The position numbers and the translations under genes were made by a program. This document shows, piece after piece, positions 1 to 9,168 of a DNA stretch of 64,000 nucleotides; the stretch's first letter is position 1, and every line of letters starts with the position of its first letter. Where the stretch lies: assembly GCF_003324565.1 (NCBI RefSeq), contig NZ_QOLA01000026.1, positions 35,086 to 99,085 of the forward strand, read 5' to 3'. Source of the stretch: Streptomyces sp. SDr-06 (GTDB lineage: Bacteria; Actinomycetota; Actinomycetes; Streptomycetales; Streptomycetaceae). Under the pieces are notes generated by a model. It was given only the letters and a program-made list of their open reading frames with translations, was not told where the DNA came from and did not search any database.

Positions 1-306
1 TTCGACGTCGTCGTGGACCTGCGGGCGGACTCGCCGACCTACCGCGACGTGGCCGTCTTCGAGCTGTCCGACACGACGCAGGTGACCCTGTACATCCCGG
101 CGGGCTGCGCGCACGGGTTCCAGGCGCTGAGCGACACCGCCGACGTCTCGTACCGGATCGACCGCCCGCACGATCCGGTCGAGGACGTGACGATCGCCTT
201 CGACGACCCGGAGCTCGCCATCGCGTGGCCGCTGCCGGTCACCTCGATGTCCCAGCGGGACCGCGGGGCGCCGGGCCTGGCCGAGGTCCTGAAGCAGCGA
301 CCCTGA
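1..306 (+). CDS. dTDP-4-dehydrorhamnose 3,5-epimerase family protein (3' part only)
   Basis: C-terminal ~100 residues of an RmlC-type cupin epimerase; the start lies outside the window. The visible part has the family's conserved sequence VTLYIPAGCAHGFQAL (the cupin strand that closes the sugar-binding pocket) followed by DVSYRID and the AIAWPL segment typical of RmlC C-termini. Known family role: epimerisation at C3/C5 of a 4-keto-6-deoxy nucleotide sugar. It ends 4 nt before the next gene, so the two are surely co-transcribed and probably belong to a surface-sugar or secondary-metabolite sugar operon extending to the left. Which nucleotide sugar is used cannot be judged from this fragment. 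Confidence 0.88.
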   Translation, partial: FDVVVDLRADSPTYRDVAVFELSDTTQVTLYIPAGCAHGFQALSDTADVSYRIDRPHDPVEDVTIAFDDPELAIAWPLPVTSMSQRDRGAPGLAEVLKQRP

Positions 307-310
307 CCAA

Positions 311-1702
311 GTGACCGTACGTACAGAGAGAGTTGAGGTCGGCGTGGACACCGAGGCCACCGAAGAGTTCGCCCTGCCCCGGTCGCGCCGGGCCAACGAG
401 CGCCTGCACGCGATGGTCCCCGGCGGCGCGCACACCTACGCCAAGGGCGACGACCAGTACCCCGAGCACCTGGCCCCGGTCATCAGCCACGGCCGCGGCG
501 CCCACGTGTGGGACATCGACGGCAACCGCTACATCGAATACGGCTCCGGCCTGCGCTCGGTCAGCCTCGGCCACGCCCACCCCCGGGTGACCGAGGCGGT
601 GCGGCGCGAACTCGACCGGGGCAGCAACTTCGTCCGGCCCTCCATCGTCGAAGTCGAGGCCGCGGAGCGCTTCCTGGCCACGGTGCCGACCGCCGAGATG
701 GTGAAGTTCGCCAAGAACGGCTCCGACGCGACCACCGCCGCGGTGCGCCTGGCCCGCGCCGCCACCGGGCGCACACGGGTGGCGGTCTGCGGCGACCATC
801 CGTTCTTCTCCGTGGACGACTGGTTCATCGCCACCACACCGATGTCCGCCGGCATCCCCGCGGCGACGAGCGAGCTCACCCTGACCTTCCCGTACGGGGA
901 CCTGGCGGCGACGGAGGAGATGCTGACCCGGTACCGGGGCGAGGTCGCCTGCCTGATCCTCGAACCCGCCACCCACGCCCCCCAGCCGGGCACGAGCGCG
1001 GTCGACCCGACGGCCGAATACCTCGCCGGTCTGCGGGAGTTGGCCGACCGGCACGGCTGCGTGCTGATCTTCGACGAGATGATCACCGGCTTCCGCTGGT
1101 CCGAGGCGGGCGCCCAGGGCCTGTACGGCGTCGTCCCCGACCTCTCCACGTTCGGCAAGGCACTGGGCAACGGGTTCGCCGTCTCCGCGCTGGCCGGGCG
1201 CCGCGCGCTGATGGAGCGGGGCGGGCTGCGCCACATGGGCGAGCGGGTGTTCCTGCTGTCCACCACGCACGGAGCGGAGACCCACTCGCTGGCCGCCGCC
1301 ATGGCCGTGCAGACCACGTATGCCGAAGAGGGTGTCACCGCGCGGCTGCACGCCCTCGGCGAGCGGCTGGCCGCCGGTGTCCGGGCCGCCGCGGCGAGCA
1401 TGGGCGTCGGGGACCACCTCGTCGTCCGGGGCCGGGCGAGCAACCTGGTCTTCGCCACCCTCGACGAGCACCGGCAGCCGTCGCAGGGGTACCGCACCCT
1501 GTTCCTGCGCCAACTCCTCGCGGGTGGCGTGCTGGCCCCGTCGTTCGTGGTGAGCAGCGCGCTCGACGAGAGCGACATCGACCACACCGTGGACGTGGTG
1601 GCTCAGGCATGCGCCGTGTACCGCAAGGCCCTCGAAGCGGCCGACCCGACGCCCTGGCTGGGCGGACGCCCGGTGAAGCCGGTGTTCCGCCGCCAGGCAT
1701 GA
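311..1702 (+). CDS. class III PLP aminotransferase (glutamate-1-semialdehyde aminomutase-like)
   Basis: A 463-residue fold-type I, class III aminotransferase. It shows the GSA-aminomutase N-terminal signature VPGGAHTYAKG, GSGLRSVSLGHAHP, the PLP-phosphate/aspartate region IFDEMITGFRW and the Schiff-base lysine in STFGKALGNG. The GTG start 4 nt after the preceding epimerase stop is the first in frame. It is unlikely to be the housekeeping HemL, because it is coupled to an RmlC-type epimerase; class III enzymes of this subtype are common in polysaccharide and sugar-modification clusters. The substrate is not identifiable. A codon-dense ORF in another frame (508-1707) is a shadow. Confidence 0.88.
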   Translation: MTVRTERVEVGVDTEATEEFALPRSRRANERLHAMVPGGAHTYAKGDDQYPEHLAPVISHGRGAHVWDIDGNRYIEYGSGLRSVSLGHAHPRVTEAVRRELDRGSNFVRPSIVEVEAAERFLATVPTAEMVKFAKNGSDATTAAVRLARAATGRTRVAVCGDHPFFSVDDWFIATTPMSAGIPAATSELTLTFPYGDLAATEEMLTRYRGEVACLILEPATHAPQPGTSAVDPTAEYLAGLRELADRHGCVLIFDEMITGFRWSEAGAQGLYGVVPDLSTFGKALGNGFAVSALAGRRALMERGGLRHMGERVFLLSTTHGAETHSLAAAMAVQTTYAEEGVTARLHALGERLAAGVRAAAASMGVGDHLVVRGRASNLVFATLDEHRQPSQGYRTLFLRQLLAGGVLAPSFVVSSALDESDIDHTVDVVAQACAVYRKALEAADPTPWLGGRPVKPVFRRQA

Positions 1703-1766
1703 GGTGAGGCCAGGTCAATAAGCTTTCCGGAAAACGGGGTTGGCGCGCAGGCACGGTTCAAACCCG

Positions 1767-2426
1767 TCAACGGTCCTGTGGTGGGCGGGGGTCTGCCCAT
1801 CGATCGACCAGCCACGCGGACGCCGGGACCACCACCAGCGCGGTGCACCAGCCGCCGAGGACATCGGTCGGGTAGTGCGCGCCCAGGGCGACCTGTGCCC
1901 AGCCCATGGCGGCGCCGGCGACCAGCGCCGCGGCGAGCACGACCAGCGCGCCCGCCGTCCGGCCGAGGCCCAACCGGCCGGCCGCGGGCAGCGCCACCGC
2001 GAGGGCGAGCGAGGTGGCGAAGGCGGTGTGCCCGCTGGGGTAGGACAGGTTGCCGTCGCCGTGGATGGTGCGTCCCACCAGGTGCTTGAGCACGGTCGCC
2101 GTCCCGACGGCCAGGCAGACGCCGACCACGACGAGCACGGCCGCGCGAGGATGCCGCATGACCAGGCAGCCCGCCGCGGCGACGGCGACCACCAGCACCG
2201 CTCCGGCGGGCTCCCCCAGGAAGTCCAGGGCCAGCGCGACGGACCGCCACGGCGGCCGCACCCCGTCCACCGCGGGCAGGATCCACCTGTCCACCCGGCC
2301 CGGCGTGTGACGACCGGCGTACAGAACCCCGAGCGCGGCGACCACGAGCGTGGCGAGCACCCCCAACAGCCCGAGCGGGGCGCGCCACGACGACGGCAGC
2401 ACCGCGGCCCCCGCCCGCCCGCTCAT
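1767..2426 (-). CDS. PAP2-superfamily membrane phosphatase
   Basis: A 219-residue integral membrane protein of the phosphatidic acid phosphatase type 2 family. The three catalytic motifs are visible: KHLVGRT (variant of KxxxxxxRP), YPSGHTAF (PSGH) and GAHYPTDVLGGW (the H...D motif of SRxxxxxHxxxD). Five to six hydrophobic helices surround them. Members dephosphorylate lipid phosphates such as phosphatidate, diacylglycerol pyrophosphate or undecaprenyl pyrophosphate at the outer membrane face. It is convergent with the aminotransferase and separated by ~125 nt from the next minus-strand gene, so is probably monocistronic. The specific lipid substrate is unknown. Confidence 0.88.
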   Translation of the reverse strand: MSGRAGAAVLPSSWRAPLGLLGVLATLVVAALGVLYAGRHTPGRVDRWILPAVDGVRPPWRSVALALDFLGEPAGAVLVVAVAAAGCLVMRHPRAAVLVVVGVCLAVGTATVLKHLVGRTIHGDGNLSYPSGHTAFATSLALAVALPAAGRLGLGRTAGALVVLAAALVAGAAMGWAQVALGAHYPTDVLGGWCTALVVVPASAWLVDRWADPRPPQDR

Positions 2427-2552
2427 CCACCCACCCCCTCAGCGGTCCCAGGCCCGCTGGAGACTGAGGCCGGCCGGGCACCGCAGGCTAACCCGCTCGG
2501 CAAGGCGAAGTCGATGCCGCTGCGGGTGGGAGCGACCAGCCCGCCGCCTGCC

Positions 2553-4088
2553 TCACTTCTGGGCCGAGTCCGGGGCCCCGGTGAGCAGGCGGGTGATCTC
2601 CCGGGCGCGCTCCGGGCCGAGTTCGCCCCAGCCCTCCTTGTAGCCGTAGACGCTGGCCAGGGTGCGGGCCTCGTAGTCGCCGTTCATGATCTCGATGTCG
2701 TTGGTGGTGATGAGTCCCGGGTGCGCGACGCCGACCGCGCCCGAGACCTTCAGCAGTTCCTTGCGCAGGGTGCGCAGGTACACGGCGGCGCGCGCGGCCT
2801 TGGACGGCGCGTCGACGCCCCGCGTCAGCCACGGGTCCTGGGTCGCGATGCCGGTGGGGCACTTGTCGGTGTGGCACTTCTGCGCCTGGATGCAGCCGAT
2901 GGACAGCATCGCCTCACGACCGACGTTGATCATGTCGACGCCGAGGGCGAAGGCGACGACCGCGTTCTCGGGCAGGCCGAGCTTGCCCGAGCCGATGAAG
3001 GTCACGTCGTCGGTCAGCCCCCGCTCGGCGAACGTGCCGTAGACGCGGGAGAAGCCCATCCGGAAGGGCAGCGACACCGAGTCGGAGAAGATCAGGGGGG
3101 CCGCCCCGGTACCGCCCTCGCCGCCGTCGACGGTGATGAAGTCGACCCCGCGGTCGCCCCGCGCCATGAGGGTGGCCAGCTCCTGCCAGAAGGCCATGTC
3201 CCCGACAGCACTCTTGATCCCGACGGGCAGACCGGTCTCGGCCGCGAGCAGCTCCACGAAGTCCAGCATCGAGTCGACGTCGTGGAAGGCGGTGTGCCGA
3301 GAGGGCGAGGCACAGTCCTTCCCGGCCGGGATGCCGCGGATCCCGGCGATCTCGGACGTCACCTTCGCACCCGGCAACATCCCGCCGAGGCCCGGCTTGG
3401 CGCCCTGGGAGAGCTTGATCTCTATCGCCCTGACCGGCGCCCCGGCGACCACTTTCTTGAGCCGGTCGAGGCTGAAGGTGCCGTCCTCGTTGCGGCAGCC
3501 GAAGTACGAGGTGCCGATCTGGAGAATCAGGTCACCCCCGTTGCGGTGGTACGGCGAGAGACCGCCCTCACCCGTGTTCTGCATCGTGCCCGCCAGCGCC
3601 GCGCCCTTGTTGAGCGCGGTGATGGCCGCACCGGACAGCGAACCGAAGCTCATCGCCGAGATGTTCACCACGCTCGCCGGCCGGAACGCCTTGGCGCGCC
3701 CGCGCGGCCCGCCCAGCACCTTGGCCGACGGCAGCGGAGCCTGGAGGTCGTGCGGATCGGGCAGCGGGCCCGCGAAGGTGCGCTGCTTCACATACGCGTG
3801 CCCCTGCACATGCTCGACGTCCATGTCGGTGCCGAACCCGAAGTAGTTGTTCTCGCCCTTCGCCGACGCGTAGATCCAGGTGCGCTGGTCCCGGCTGAAC
3901 GGACGCTCTTCCTCGTTGGACGTCACGACGTACTGGCGCAACTCGGGCCCGATGGTCTCCAGCATGTACCGGGCGTGCCCGATCACGGGAAAGTTCCTGA
4001 GCAGTGCGTGCTTCTTCTGGACCAGGTCCCTCGCGGCCACCAGCGCCAACGCTGTGGCGGCCGCCGCACCTATGCTTCGAGCCCGCAT
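2553..4088 (-). CDS. FMN-binding glutamate synthase family protein (GltB central-domain-like)
   Basis: 511 residues corresponding to the FMN/synthase barrel of glutamate synthase, without the glutamine amidotransferase domain or the C-terminal GXGXG domain. Visible: an N-terminal hydrophobic helix (residues ~5-20), the SAMSFGSLSG and NTGEGGLSPYH segments, FITVDGGEGGTGAAP (FMN binding) and the iron-sulfur cysteines in CIQAQKCHTDKCPTG. Proteins of this stand-alone type are widespread in actinobacteria and probably act as membrane-tethered FMN/Fe-S oxidoreductases; true glutamate synthase activity is unproven because no ammonia source domain is present. The start follows an AGGGAGAGG-type site on the minus strand. 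Confidence 0.9.
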   Translation of the reverse strand: MRARSIGAAAATALALVAARDLVQKKHALLRNFPVIGHARYMLETIGPELRQYVVTSNEEERPFSRDQRTWIYASAKGENNYFGFGTDMDVEHVQGHAYVKQRTFAGPLPDPHDLQAPLPSAKVLGGPRGRAKAFRPASVVNISAMSFGSLSGAAITALNKGAALAGTMQNTGEGGLSPYHRNGGDLILQIGTSYFGCRNEDGTFSLDRLKKVVAGAPVRAIEIKLSQGAKPGLGGMLPGAKVTSEIAGIRGIPAGKDCASPSRHTAFHDVDSMLDFVELLAAETGLPVGIKSAVGDMAFWQELATLMARGDRGVDFITVDGGEGGTGAAPLIFSDSVSLPFRMGFSRVYGTFAERGLTDDVTFIGSGKLGLPENAVVAFALGVDMINVGREAMLSIGCIQAQKCHTDKCPTGIATQDPWLTRGVDAPSKAARAAVYLRTLRKELLKVSGAVGVAHPGLITTNDIEIMNGDYEARTLASVYGYKEGWGELGPERAREITRLLTGAPDSAQK

Positions 4089-4849
4089 GGACGTTCCTCT
4101 CCCTCGTGACGCATCGCACCGATCGCGCGACCGGCCTCGGCCCTGGACGCTCCGTCCACGGCTCCTTGTGTTGCAGTGACTCCCGGCGCCCCCGCGCCCT
4201 GGGTCCGGCGGTGCCTGCCGGTGGCGATGACGAGGCGTGCCTCGGTCATGAACGTCAGACTACCGATCTCGAAATCGGCGGCCGTGACCGCCGGTTCCGA
4301 TCCGGGCCAACCCGCCGACGGCACAGTCGATCCGGCCCGGGCACCCGTCGCGTGCGAACGCGACGGGGCCCGCCCGCCCGGGCCGCCCTCAGGCACCATG
4401 TTCGGCCAACTCACCTTGATGTCGCGGTGGTTGGGGTTCCGGCCAGCGGCCTTGCCGCCTCCGCAAGGTCGTCCACGGCGTCACCGGGACCCCGCACGGG
4501 CCCGAGCCGACCGTGACCGCCGGTACCGGCCAGCGCGTCCCGCGCGGCCGTCCCCCGCCCGGCGAACTGCGCGAACCTCGCCGCTTGCCCACGGTCGATG
4601 CCCCCGTCAATTTCACCGCCCCTGCCTCTCGCACCGGAATTTCTCCACCCGGCCGGGGCGGGGGCCGCACCCGAAACCGACTCGTTTTCCCCTCGAGGGA
4701 CACATGGCCGTCTCCCTAGCGTGGACGCCTGCCCCACCCCGTGACGGTGCGCGGTCATCCCGCACCGGGAGCCTCGCCGTGTCCGTCACGGGCCCCGACC
4801 AGGCCTGCAACACCCCCACTGGACCTTTGCATCAGCCCTGGGAGCAGTG
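4089..4849. other. Intergenic stretch between divergent genes; no gene seen
   Basis: About 760 nt between the start of the glutamate-synthase-like gene (minus) and the methyltransferase (plus). Several long open frames exist on both strands, but none has a convincing ribosome site plus recognisable protein features; they look like GC-bias artefacts. Promoters for both flanking genes must lie here but I could not assign boxes. Confidence 0.6.
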
Positions 4850-5710
4850 ATGACGCCTGCCAAGACGGCACGGGCGAACCGCGGTACGGGCAGAGCGGCC
4901 CGCGACGCCGCCGTGGCCTCGCAGTATCTGACGCCGGACGACGCGACCCGCTATGCCGAGTCGTACGAGGGCCACCGGCCCGCCACGCGCTACTACTGGT
5001 CTCGGCTGCATGTGGTCGACGAAGCCCTCCGTGACGCCCCGCACGGCCGTCTGCTGGACGTGGGCTGCGGGCCGGGCATGCTGATACGACGCCTTCTGGA
5101 CCTCCGCCCCGAGGACTTCCGGATCACCGGCTGCGACCGCTCCGCGGCGATGATCGACGTCGCCGCCGCCCGGACGAAGGGCTTCGGCGACGTCGAGTTG
5201 CGCGTGGCGCGCGTCGAGGACATGCCCTTCCCCGACCGGCACTTCGATGTCGTCGTCGCCATGGGCGTCCTCGAGTACGCCGACGCCAACGCCGGGTTGC
5301 GTGAGATCGCCCGCGTGGTGCGGCCGGGCGGCCTGGTCGTGGTGACGATGCTCAATCCGCTGAGCCCGTACCGCCTGGTCGAATGGTTCGTCTACTGGCC
5401 GTTGGTGCGCGTACTCGGCCGCATTGAAGGGCTGTTCGGCCCACCGCGGCACGCGGCGGCCGTGTCCGGCATACGAGCGGTCCCCCTGGCCCGGCTCCGC
5501 CGGACGATGCGCGCCGCCGGGCTGGCGCCGCGTGACGCGGTCCACTACGACGTGACCCCCTTGGTCCCGCCGCTGGACCGACCGGTCCGCCGCTGGAACC
5601 AGAAGTGGCGCGACCATCCGGAAAGGACGGTGAGCAGGGGAGCCCGCCGCTGGCTCGGCACCGCCTACCTGGTGACGGCACGGCGCGAGGAAGCCGGTCC
5701 CGCACACTGA
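4850..5710 (+). CDS. class I SAM-dependent methyltransferase
   Basis: 286 residues. Rossmann-fold motif I is LLDVGCGPGMLIRRLL (around residue 65), followed by the acidic ITGCDRSAAMID, FDVVVAMGVLEYA (motif II/post) and RPGGLVVVTMLNP, the layout of the methyltransf_11/UbiE-like group. The C-terminal part (VEWFVYWPLVRVLGRIEGLF) is hydrophobic and may sense a lipid or hydrophobic acceptor. ATG 4850 is preferred to the adjacent GTG 4847 because GGGAG lies 5 nt upstream. It is flanked by unrelated divergent or convergent genes, so the acceptor cannot be inferred. Confidence 0.85.
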   Translation: MTPAKTARANRGTGRAARDAAVASQYLTPDDATRYAESYEGHRPATRYYWSRLHVVDEALRDAPHGRLLDVGCGPGMLIRRLLDLRPEDFRITGCDRSAAMIDVAAARTKGFGDVELRVARVEDMPFPDRHFDVVVAMGVLEYADANAGLREIARVVRPGGLVVVTMLNPLSPYRLVEWFVYWPLVRVLGRIEGLFGPPRHAAAVSGIRAVPLARLRRTMRAAGLAPRDAVHYDVTPLVPPLDRPVRRWNQKWRDHPERTVSRGARRWLGTAYLVTARREEAGPAH

Positions 5711-5726
5711 CGGGGCACCGCCCGGC

Positions 5727-6692
5727 TCAGCGCACCCTCCCCCGCGGCTTCAACGGCACCCCGGGCAGGGCGGGCGCCGGGATCGGGGCGCCGTCGTAGC
5801 CCTTCACCTCGCCGAAGCGGGAGCCCGTCATCCAGTCCGAACGGGCCTGGTGGATCTCCTCGTTGGAGCGGCCCACGAAGTTCCACCACATCACGATCTC
5901 CTCCTCGAACGGCTCGCCGCCCAGCAGCATCACGGAGGCGTCGGAGGCGGCTCGGAGCGGGAGTTCGGTGCGGCCGCAGCCCAGGTACAGCATGGAGCCG
6001 GGGAGCACCGGTACGTCGTCCACGTGGGCCTCGCCCGCCATGGCGAGGACGGCGTACTCGAAGTCGGGGTTCAGCGGGAGCCGCGCCTCGGCGCCCTGCG
6101 CCAGGGTGAGGTCGGCGCCGACGATCGGGGTGTAGGTGCTGCCCGGTGACACCGCGCCGTCCAGCTCGCCCAGGATGACGGTCGCGTCGACGCCGGGCGC
6201 GGTGGCGTGGGGCAGGTCCGCGTGGTGCTGGAAGTGCGGTTCGACATGGCGGTGGGCGTCGGGCAGGGCGACCCACAGCTGGGCCCCGTGCAGGAAGCGG
6301 CTGTGCGACCGGGGGGTTTCCTCGGAGTGGCTGATGGCGCGGCCGGAGGTCATCAGGCCGAGCTCCCGGGGGCGTACGGTCTGGAGGCTGCCCAGGCTGT
6401 CGCGGTGCAGCACCTCGCCCTGGTGCAGCCAACTCACGGTCTGCAGGCCCATGTGGGGGTGGGGCGCCACCTGCATGCCGGGTTCGTCGGCGATGTCGTC
6501 GGGGCCGTAGTGGTCGACGAACGCCCAGGCCCCGACCATCCGGCGGCCCAGGTTCGGCAGCAGCCTGCGCACCTCGGTGGACTCGCCGAGCTGCACGGTG
6601 CGCGGCGAGAGAAGCTCGCGCACCGGCTCGGCCACGACGAAGCCACGTCCACCGCAGACGGAGAGCGCGGGCTGGCGATCGAGATTGCTCAT
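5727..6692 (-). CDS. pirin family protein
   Basis: 321 residues with two cupin halves. The N-terminal half shows the pirin metal-site signature HPHMGLQTVSWLHQGEVLHRDSLG and SEETP; the C-terminal half (VLPGSMLYLGCG ... LGGEPFEEEIVMWWNFVGRS) is the pirin_C domain. Bacterial pirins are cytoplasmic iron-binding proteins; some have quercetin 2,3-dioxygenase activity and others modulate central metabolism, so no precise reaction can be named. Divergent from the glycosyltransferase gene at 7059; convergent with the methyltransferase (16 nt gap). Confidence 0.93.
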   Translation of the reverse strand: MSNLDRQPALSVCGGRGFVVAEPVRELLSPRTVQLGESTEVRRLLPNLGRRMVGAWAFVDHYGPDDIADEPGMQVAPHPHMGLQTVSWLHQGEVLHRDSLGSLQTVRPRELGLMTSGRAISHSEETPRSHSRFLHGAQLWVALPDAHRHVEPHFQHHADLPHATAPGVDATVILGELDGAVSPGSTYTPIVGADLTLAQGAEARLPLNPDFEYAVLAMAGEAHVDDVPVLPGSMLYLGCGRTELPLRAASDASVMLLGGEPFEEEIVMWWNFVGRSNEEIHQARSDWMTGSRFGEVKGYDGAPIPAPALPGVPLKPRGRVR

Positions 6693-6958
6693 GCGGTCAA
6701 CCTATTCCCTCGCGGGGCACGGGGCCCCAGGTTCCTGGCACCAGCCTGCCAGGTCCCGGCGAGGGCCCGCAGCCCTTCACCTTTCAGCAGGTCAGACGAG
6801 CGTCGACGGGCGGGTGTTCGTTTACGCGGCCGGCGCCTGTCCGTCACCCCGGTTGCCTTGCGCCCTCCCCTCCCCCTCCTTTCCCACCGTCCCCACGACC
6901 CGACCGCCCGCGCACCCCGGGCGCCTCCTCGCGCCCCGCGCCCGCCCCGCCCGATGTT

Positions 6959-6971
6959 CTACATCATGTAG
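6959..6971. promoter_or_regulatory. Putative BlaI-type operator 1
   Basis: Perfect 13-bp palindrome CTACATCATGTAG, extended to 17 bp with one mismatch (TTCTACATCATGTAGTA), about 90 nt upstream of the glycosyltransferase start. The architecture CTAC-N5-GTAG followed by TAG recurs at 9100-9112 in front of the blaI-like gene. It resembles the TACTACA/TGTAGTA dyads bound by actinobacterial BlaI proteins. Autoregulation and control of the 7059-9112 genes are inferred. Confidence 0.6.
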
Positions 6972-7058
6972 TAGGTTCTCGTGGCAGCCCCCGCCGCGCC
7001 CCGAGGCCGCGGCGTCCGGAGGCGGTGTTCTGCGTGCTCTTCAGGAGGCTGATCGACC

Positions 7059-8366
7059 GTGCCCCGCTGTGACATCCCGGACGACCTCCGGCCCATCGGC
7101 CCGCCCCGCGGCGGCCGGATCACCATCGTGTCCGCGAGCGTGGGCGCGGGGCACGACGGCGCCGCCGACGCGCTCGCCCTCCGGTTGGAGGCGGACGGGT
7201 TCCTGGTGGACCGGCACGACTTCCTCGACCTGCTGCCGGCCCGGCTCGGCCGCCTCCTCGCCGGCGTGTACCACCGGCTGCTCACCAGCGCGCCCTCCGG
7301 CTACCAGCGGATCTACGCCGCCACCGAACGCTCGGGCTCCCCGGGACCGGTCGTCCGCGCCCTGCTCCGCGGCGCCGAGAGGCGCACGCTCCGGGCGGTC
7401 GGGGCACGGTCGCAGGCGGTCGTGTCCACCTATCCGCTCGCCAGTCAGGTGCTGGGCGCGCTGCGGCGCGACGGGCGCCTGGGCGTTCCCGCATTCACCT
7501 ATCTCACCGACTTCTCGGTGCACCCCCTGTGGGTCGCGCCCGGCATCGACGCGCACCTCGCCGCGCACCCGGTCCCGGCGGAGCAGGCCGCCGCGCTCGG
7601 CGCGGCCGGGGTGCGGGTGACCGGTCCGGTGACCGGGCCCCGTTTCGCCGCGGCCGACGAGGCCGAACGCCGGGACGCCCGTGACCTGTTCGGCCTCCCC
7701 CAGGACGCCCCGCTCGCCCTCCTGGTGGCGGGATCCTGGGGCGTGGGTCCGGTGCGTGAATCGGCCGCCGAGATACGGGACAGCGCCGCCGCCGAGCCGG
7801 TGATCGTGTGCGGGCGCAACACCGCGCTGGCCGAGCGGTTGCGCGCGGACGGGTTCCGGTACGTCCACGAGTGGATCGGGGACATGCCGCGGCTGATGCA
7901 CGCCTGCGACGTACTCGTCCAGAACGCCGGGGGCCTCACCTCGCTCGAAGCGTTCGCCGGCGGGCTGCCCGTGGCCAGTTACCGGTGCATACCGGGGCAC
8001 GGGCAGACCAACGCGGCCGCCCTGGACGAGGCGGGGCTCGCCGTGTGGATCCGCACACCCCAGGACCTCACCCCCGTCCTGTCCGACCTCGTCAAGGGGC
8101 CGCTCGGGGAGCGCCAGCGGGCGGCCGGGCTCGCCCTCATGTCGCCCGACCCCGGCCCGGCGGCCGTCATCGCCGCCGCGGCACTCCCCCAACCGCAGGT
8201 CGGCCGGAGGCGCCACCTCGCCGTCTCCCGGGGCAAGTTGGCGGCCGCCACGCTCACCGCGGCCCTCTCCCTCGGAGTCGGGGCGCCGCTCGCCCATGCC
8301 TACGCGTCCGACGGCGGGCGCCTGCCCCGCCTCGCCCACAGCCTTGTCGAAAGGTGCGAACTGTGA
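7059..8366 (+). CDS. MGDG-synthase/GT28-like glycosyltransferase
   Basis: 435 residues. The N-terminal half has the MGDG_synth domain signature ITIVSASVGAGHDGAADAL and VDRHDFLDLLP; the C-terminal half is GT28-like with VIVCGRNTALAERL and the donor-binding VLVQNAGGLTSLEAFAGGLPV. The extreme C-terminus (GKLAAATLTAALSLGVGAPLAHAYA) is hydrophobic and could anchor the protein. Family members are processive diacylglycerol glycosyltransferases or MurG relatives, so a cell-envelope glycolipid product is likely. GTG 7059 is chosen for the CAGGAGG site 10 nt upstream. The stop overlaps the GTG of the next gene (GTGA), so the two are translationally coupled. A BlaI-type palindrome precedes it. Confidence 0.85.
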   Translation: MPRCDIPDDLRPIGPPRGGRITIVSASVGAGHDGAADALALRLEADGFLVDRHDFLDLLPARLGRLLAGVYHRLLTSAPSGYQRIYAATERSGSPGPVVRALLRGAERRTLRAVGARSQAVVSTYPLASQVLGALRRDGRLGVPAFTYLTDFSVHPLWVAPGIDAHLAAHPVPAEQAAALGAAGVRVTGPVTGPRFAAADEAERRDARDLFGLPQDAPLALLVAGSWGVGPVRESAAEIRDSAAAEPVIVCGRNTALAERLRADGFRYVHEWIGDMPRLMHACDVLVQNAGGLTSLEAFAGGLPVASYRCIPGHGQTNAAALDEAGLAVWIRTPQDLTPVLSDLVKGPLGERQRAAGLALMSPDPGPAAVIAAAALPQPQVGRRRHLAVSRGKLAAATLTAALSLGVGAPLAHAYASDGGRLPRLAHSLVERCEL

Positions 8367-9112
8367 GTTCACGTACCGCCAGAACCGCGCTGCTCGTCGC
8401 GGCGGGGACGCTGCCCGCGCTCGCCGTCGCGCACGCGGCGCCGGCCGTCTTCGCCCTCGGCCCCGTGCGCAACCGGACCATGCCCGGTCTCTCCGGCGTC
8501 GGGCACCCGGACCACATCGCGCTGACCTTCGACGACGGACCCGACCACCTCTCGACGCCGCACTTCCTCCGGCTCCTCGAACGGGAGGGCGTGCGGGCCA
8601 CGTTCTTCGTGCTCGGCTCGATGCTCGCCCGCTCACCCGGGCTCGCCAAGGAGATGGCGGCCGCCGGACACGAGATCGGGGTGCACGGCTGGGCGCACCG
8701 CCCGCTGGTGCTGCGCGGGCCCCGCGCCACCCGGGACGATCTCGAACGCGCCCGTGACCTGGTCGGCGAGGTCACCGGCGAGCGCCCCCGGCTCTTCCGG
8801 CCGCCGTACGGGGTGATGAGCACGGGGGCCCACCTGGCCTGCCACGAGCTCGGACTCACGCCCGTCCTGTGGACGGCGTGGGGTGAGGACTGGCGCCGCC
8901 GGGCGACGCCGCGCTCGGTGCACGACACGGTGATGCGTTCGCTGCGCGGCGGCGGCACGGTGCTGCTGCACGACTCCGACTGCACCTCGGCGACCGGCTC
9001 GTGGCGCACCACCCTGGGCGCGCTGCCGGGGCTCCTCGACGCCTGGCGGGCCCGGGGCTGGCGGACGGGACCGCTGCGCGACCACGGCTGCGAGCGCCTC
9101 TACGCGGCGTAG
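8363..9112 (+). CDS. polysaccharide deacetylase (NodB/CE4 family)
   Basis: 249 residues. Starts with a membrane/signal segment (TALLVAAGTLPALAVAHA), then the NodB domain: IALTFDDGPDH (motif 1, catalytic and metal Asp), HEIGVHGWAHRP (motif 2, H-x3-H metal ligands), LFRPPYGVMS (motif 3) and GGTVLLHDSDC (motif 5). All metal ligands appear intact. Such enzymes remove N-acetyl or other acyl groups from cell-wall or exported glycans outside the membrane. Start GTG 8363 overlaps the upstream TGA by 4 nt; longer open frame upstream (from 7808) lies inside the glycosyltransferase and is a shadow. A BlaI-type palindrome overlaps its stop codon. Confidence 0.9.
   Translation: MSSRTARTALLVAAGTLPALAVAHAAPAVFALGPVRNRTMPGLSGVGHPDHIALTFDDGPDHLSTPHFLRLLEREGVRATFFVLGSMLARSPGLAKEMAAAGHEIGVHGWAHRPLVLRGPRATRDDLERARDLVGEVTGERPRLFRPPYGVMSTGAHLACHELGLTPVLWTAWGEDWRRRATPRSVHDTVMRSLRGGGTVLLHDSDCTSATGSWRTTLGALPGLLDAWRARGWRTGPLRDHGCERLYAA
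9100..9112. promoter_or_regulatory. Putative BlaI-type operator 2
   Basis: Perfect palindrome CTACGCGGCGTAG, followed by TAG exactly as at 6959-6971 (TCTAC-N5-GTAGTAG in both). It encodes the last residues and stop of the deacetylase and sits ~57 nt upstream of the blaI-like start, the expected place for autoregulation of the regulator and the M56 peptidase. Confidence 0.6.
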
Positions 9113-9168
9113 TAGCTTGGGTCCCGCCCGGTGGCCACCGGGCGCGGCAGGGACGAAGGGGTACGGAC

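Noticed and set aside
1755..1765. tRNA T-arm-like GGTTCAAACCC
   Set aside because: No acceptor, D-arm or anticodon arm could be folded around it; likely chance.
4176..4850. Long open frame on the plus strand
   Set aside because: GC-bias artefact: no ribosome site or protein features, very high Arg/Pro content, and competing frames on the minus strand.
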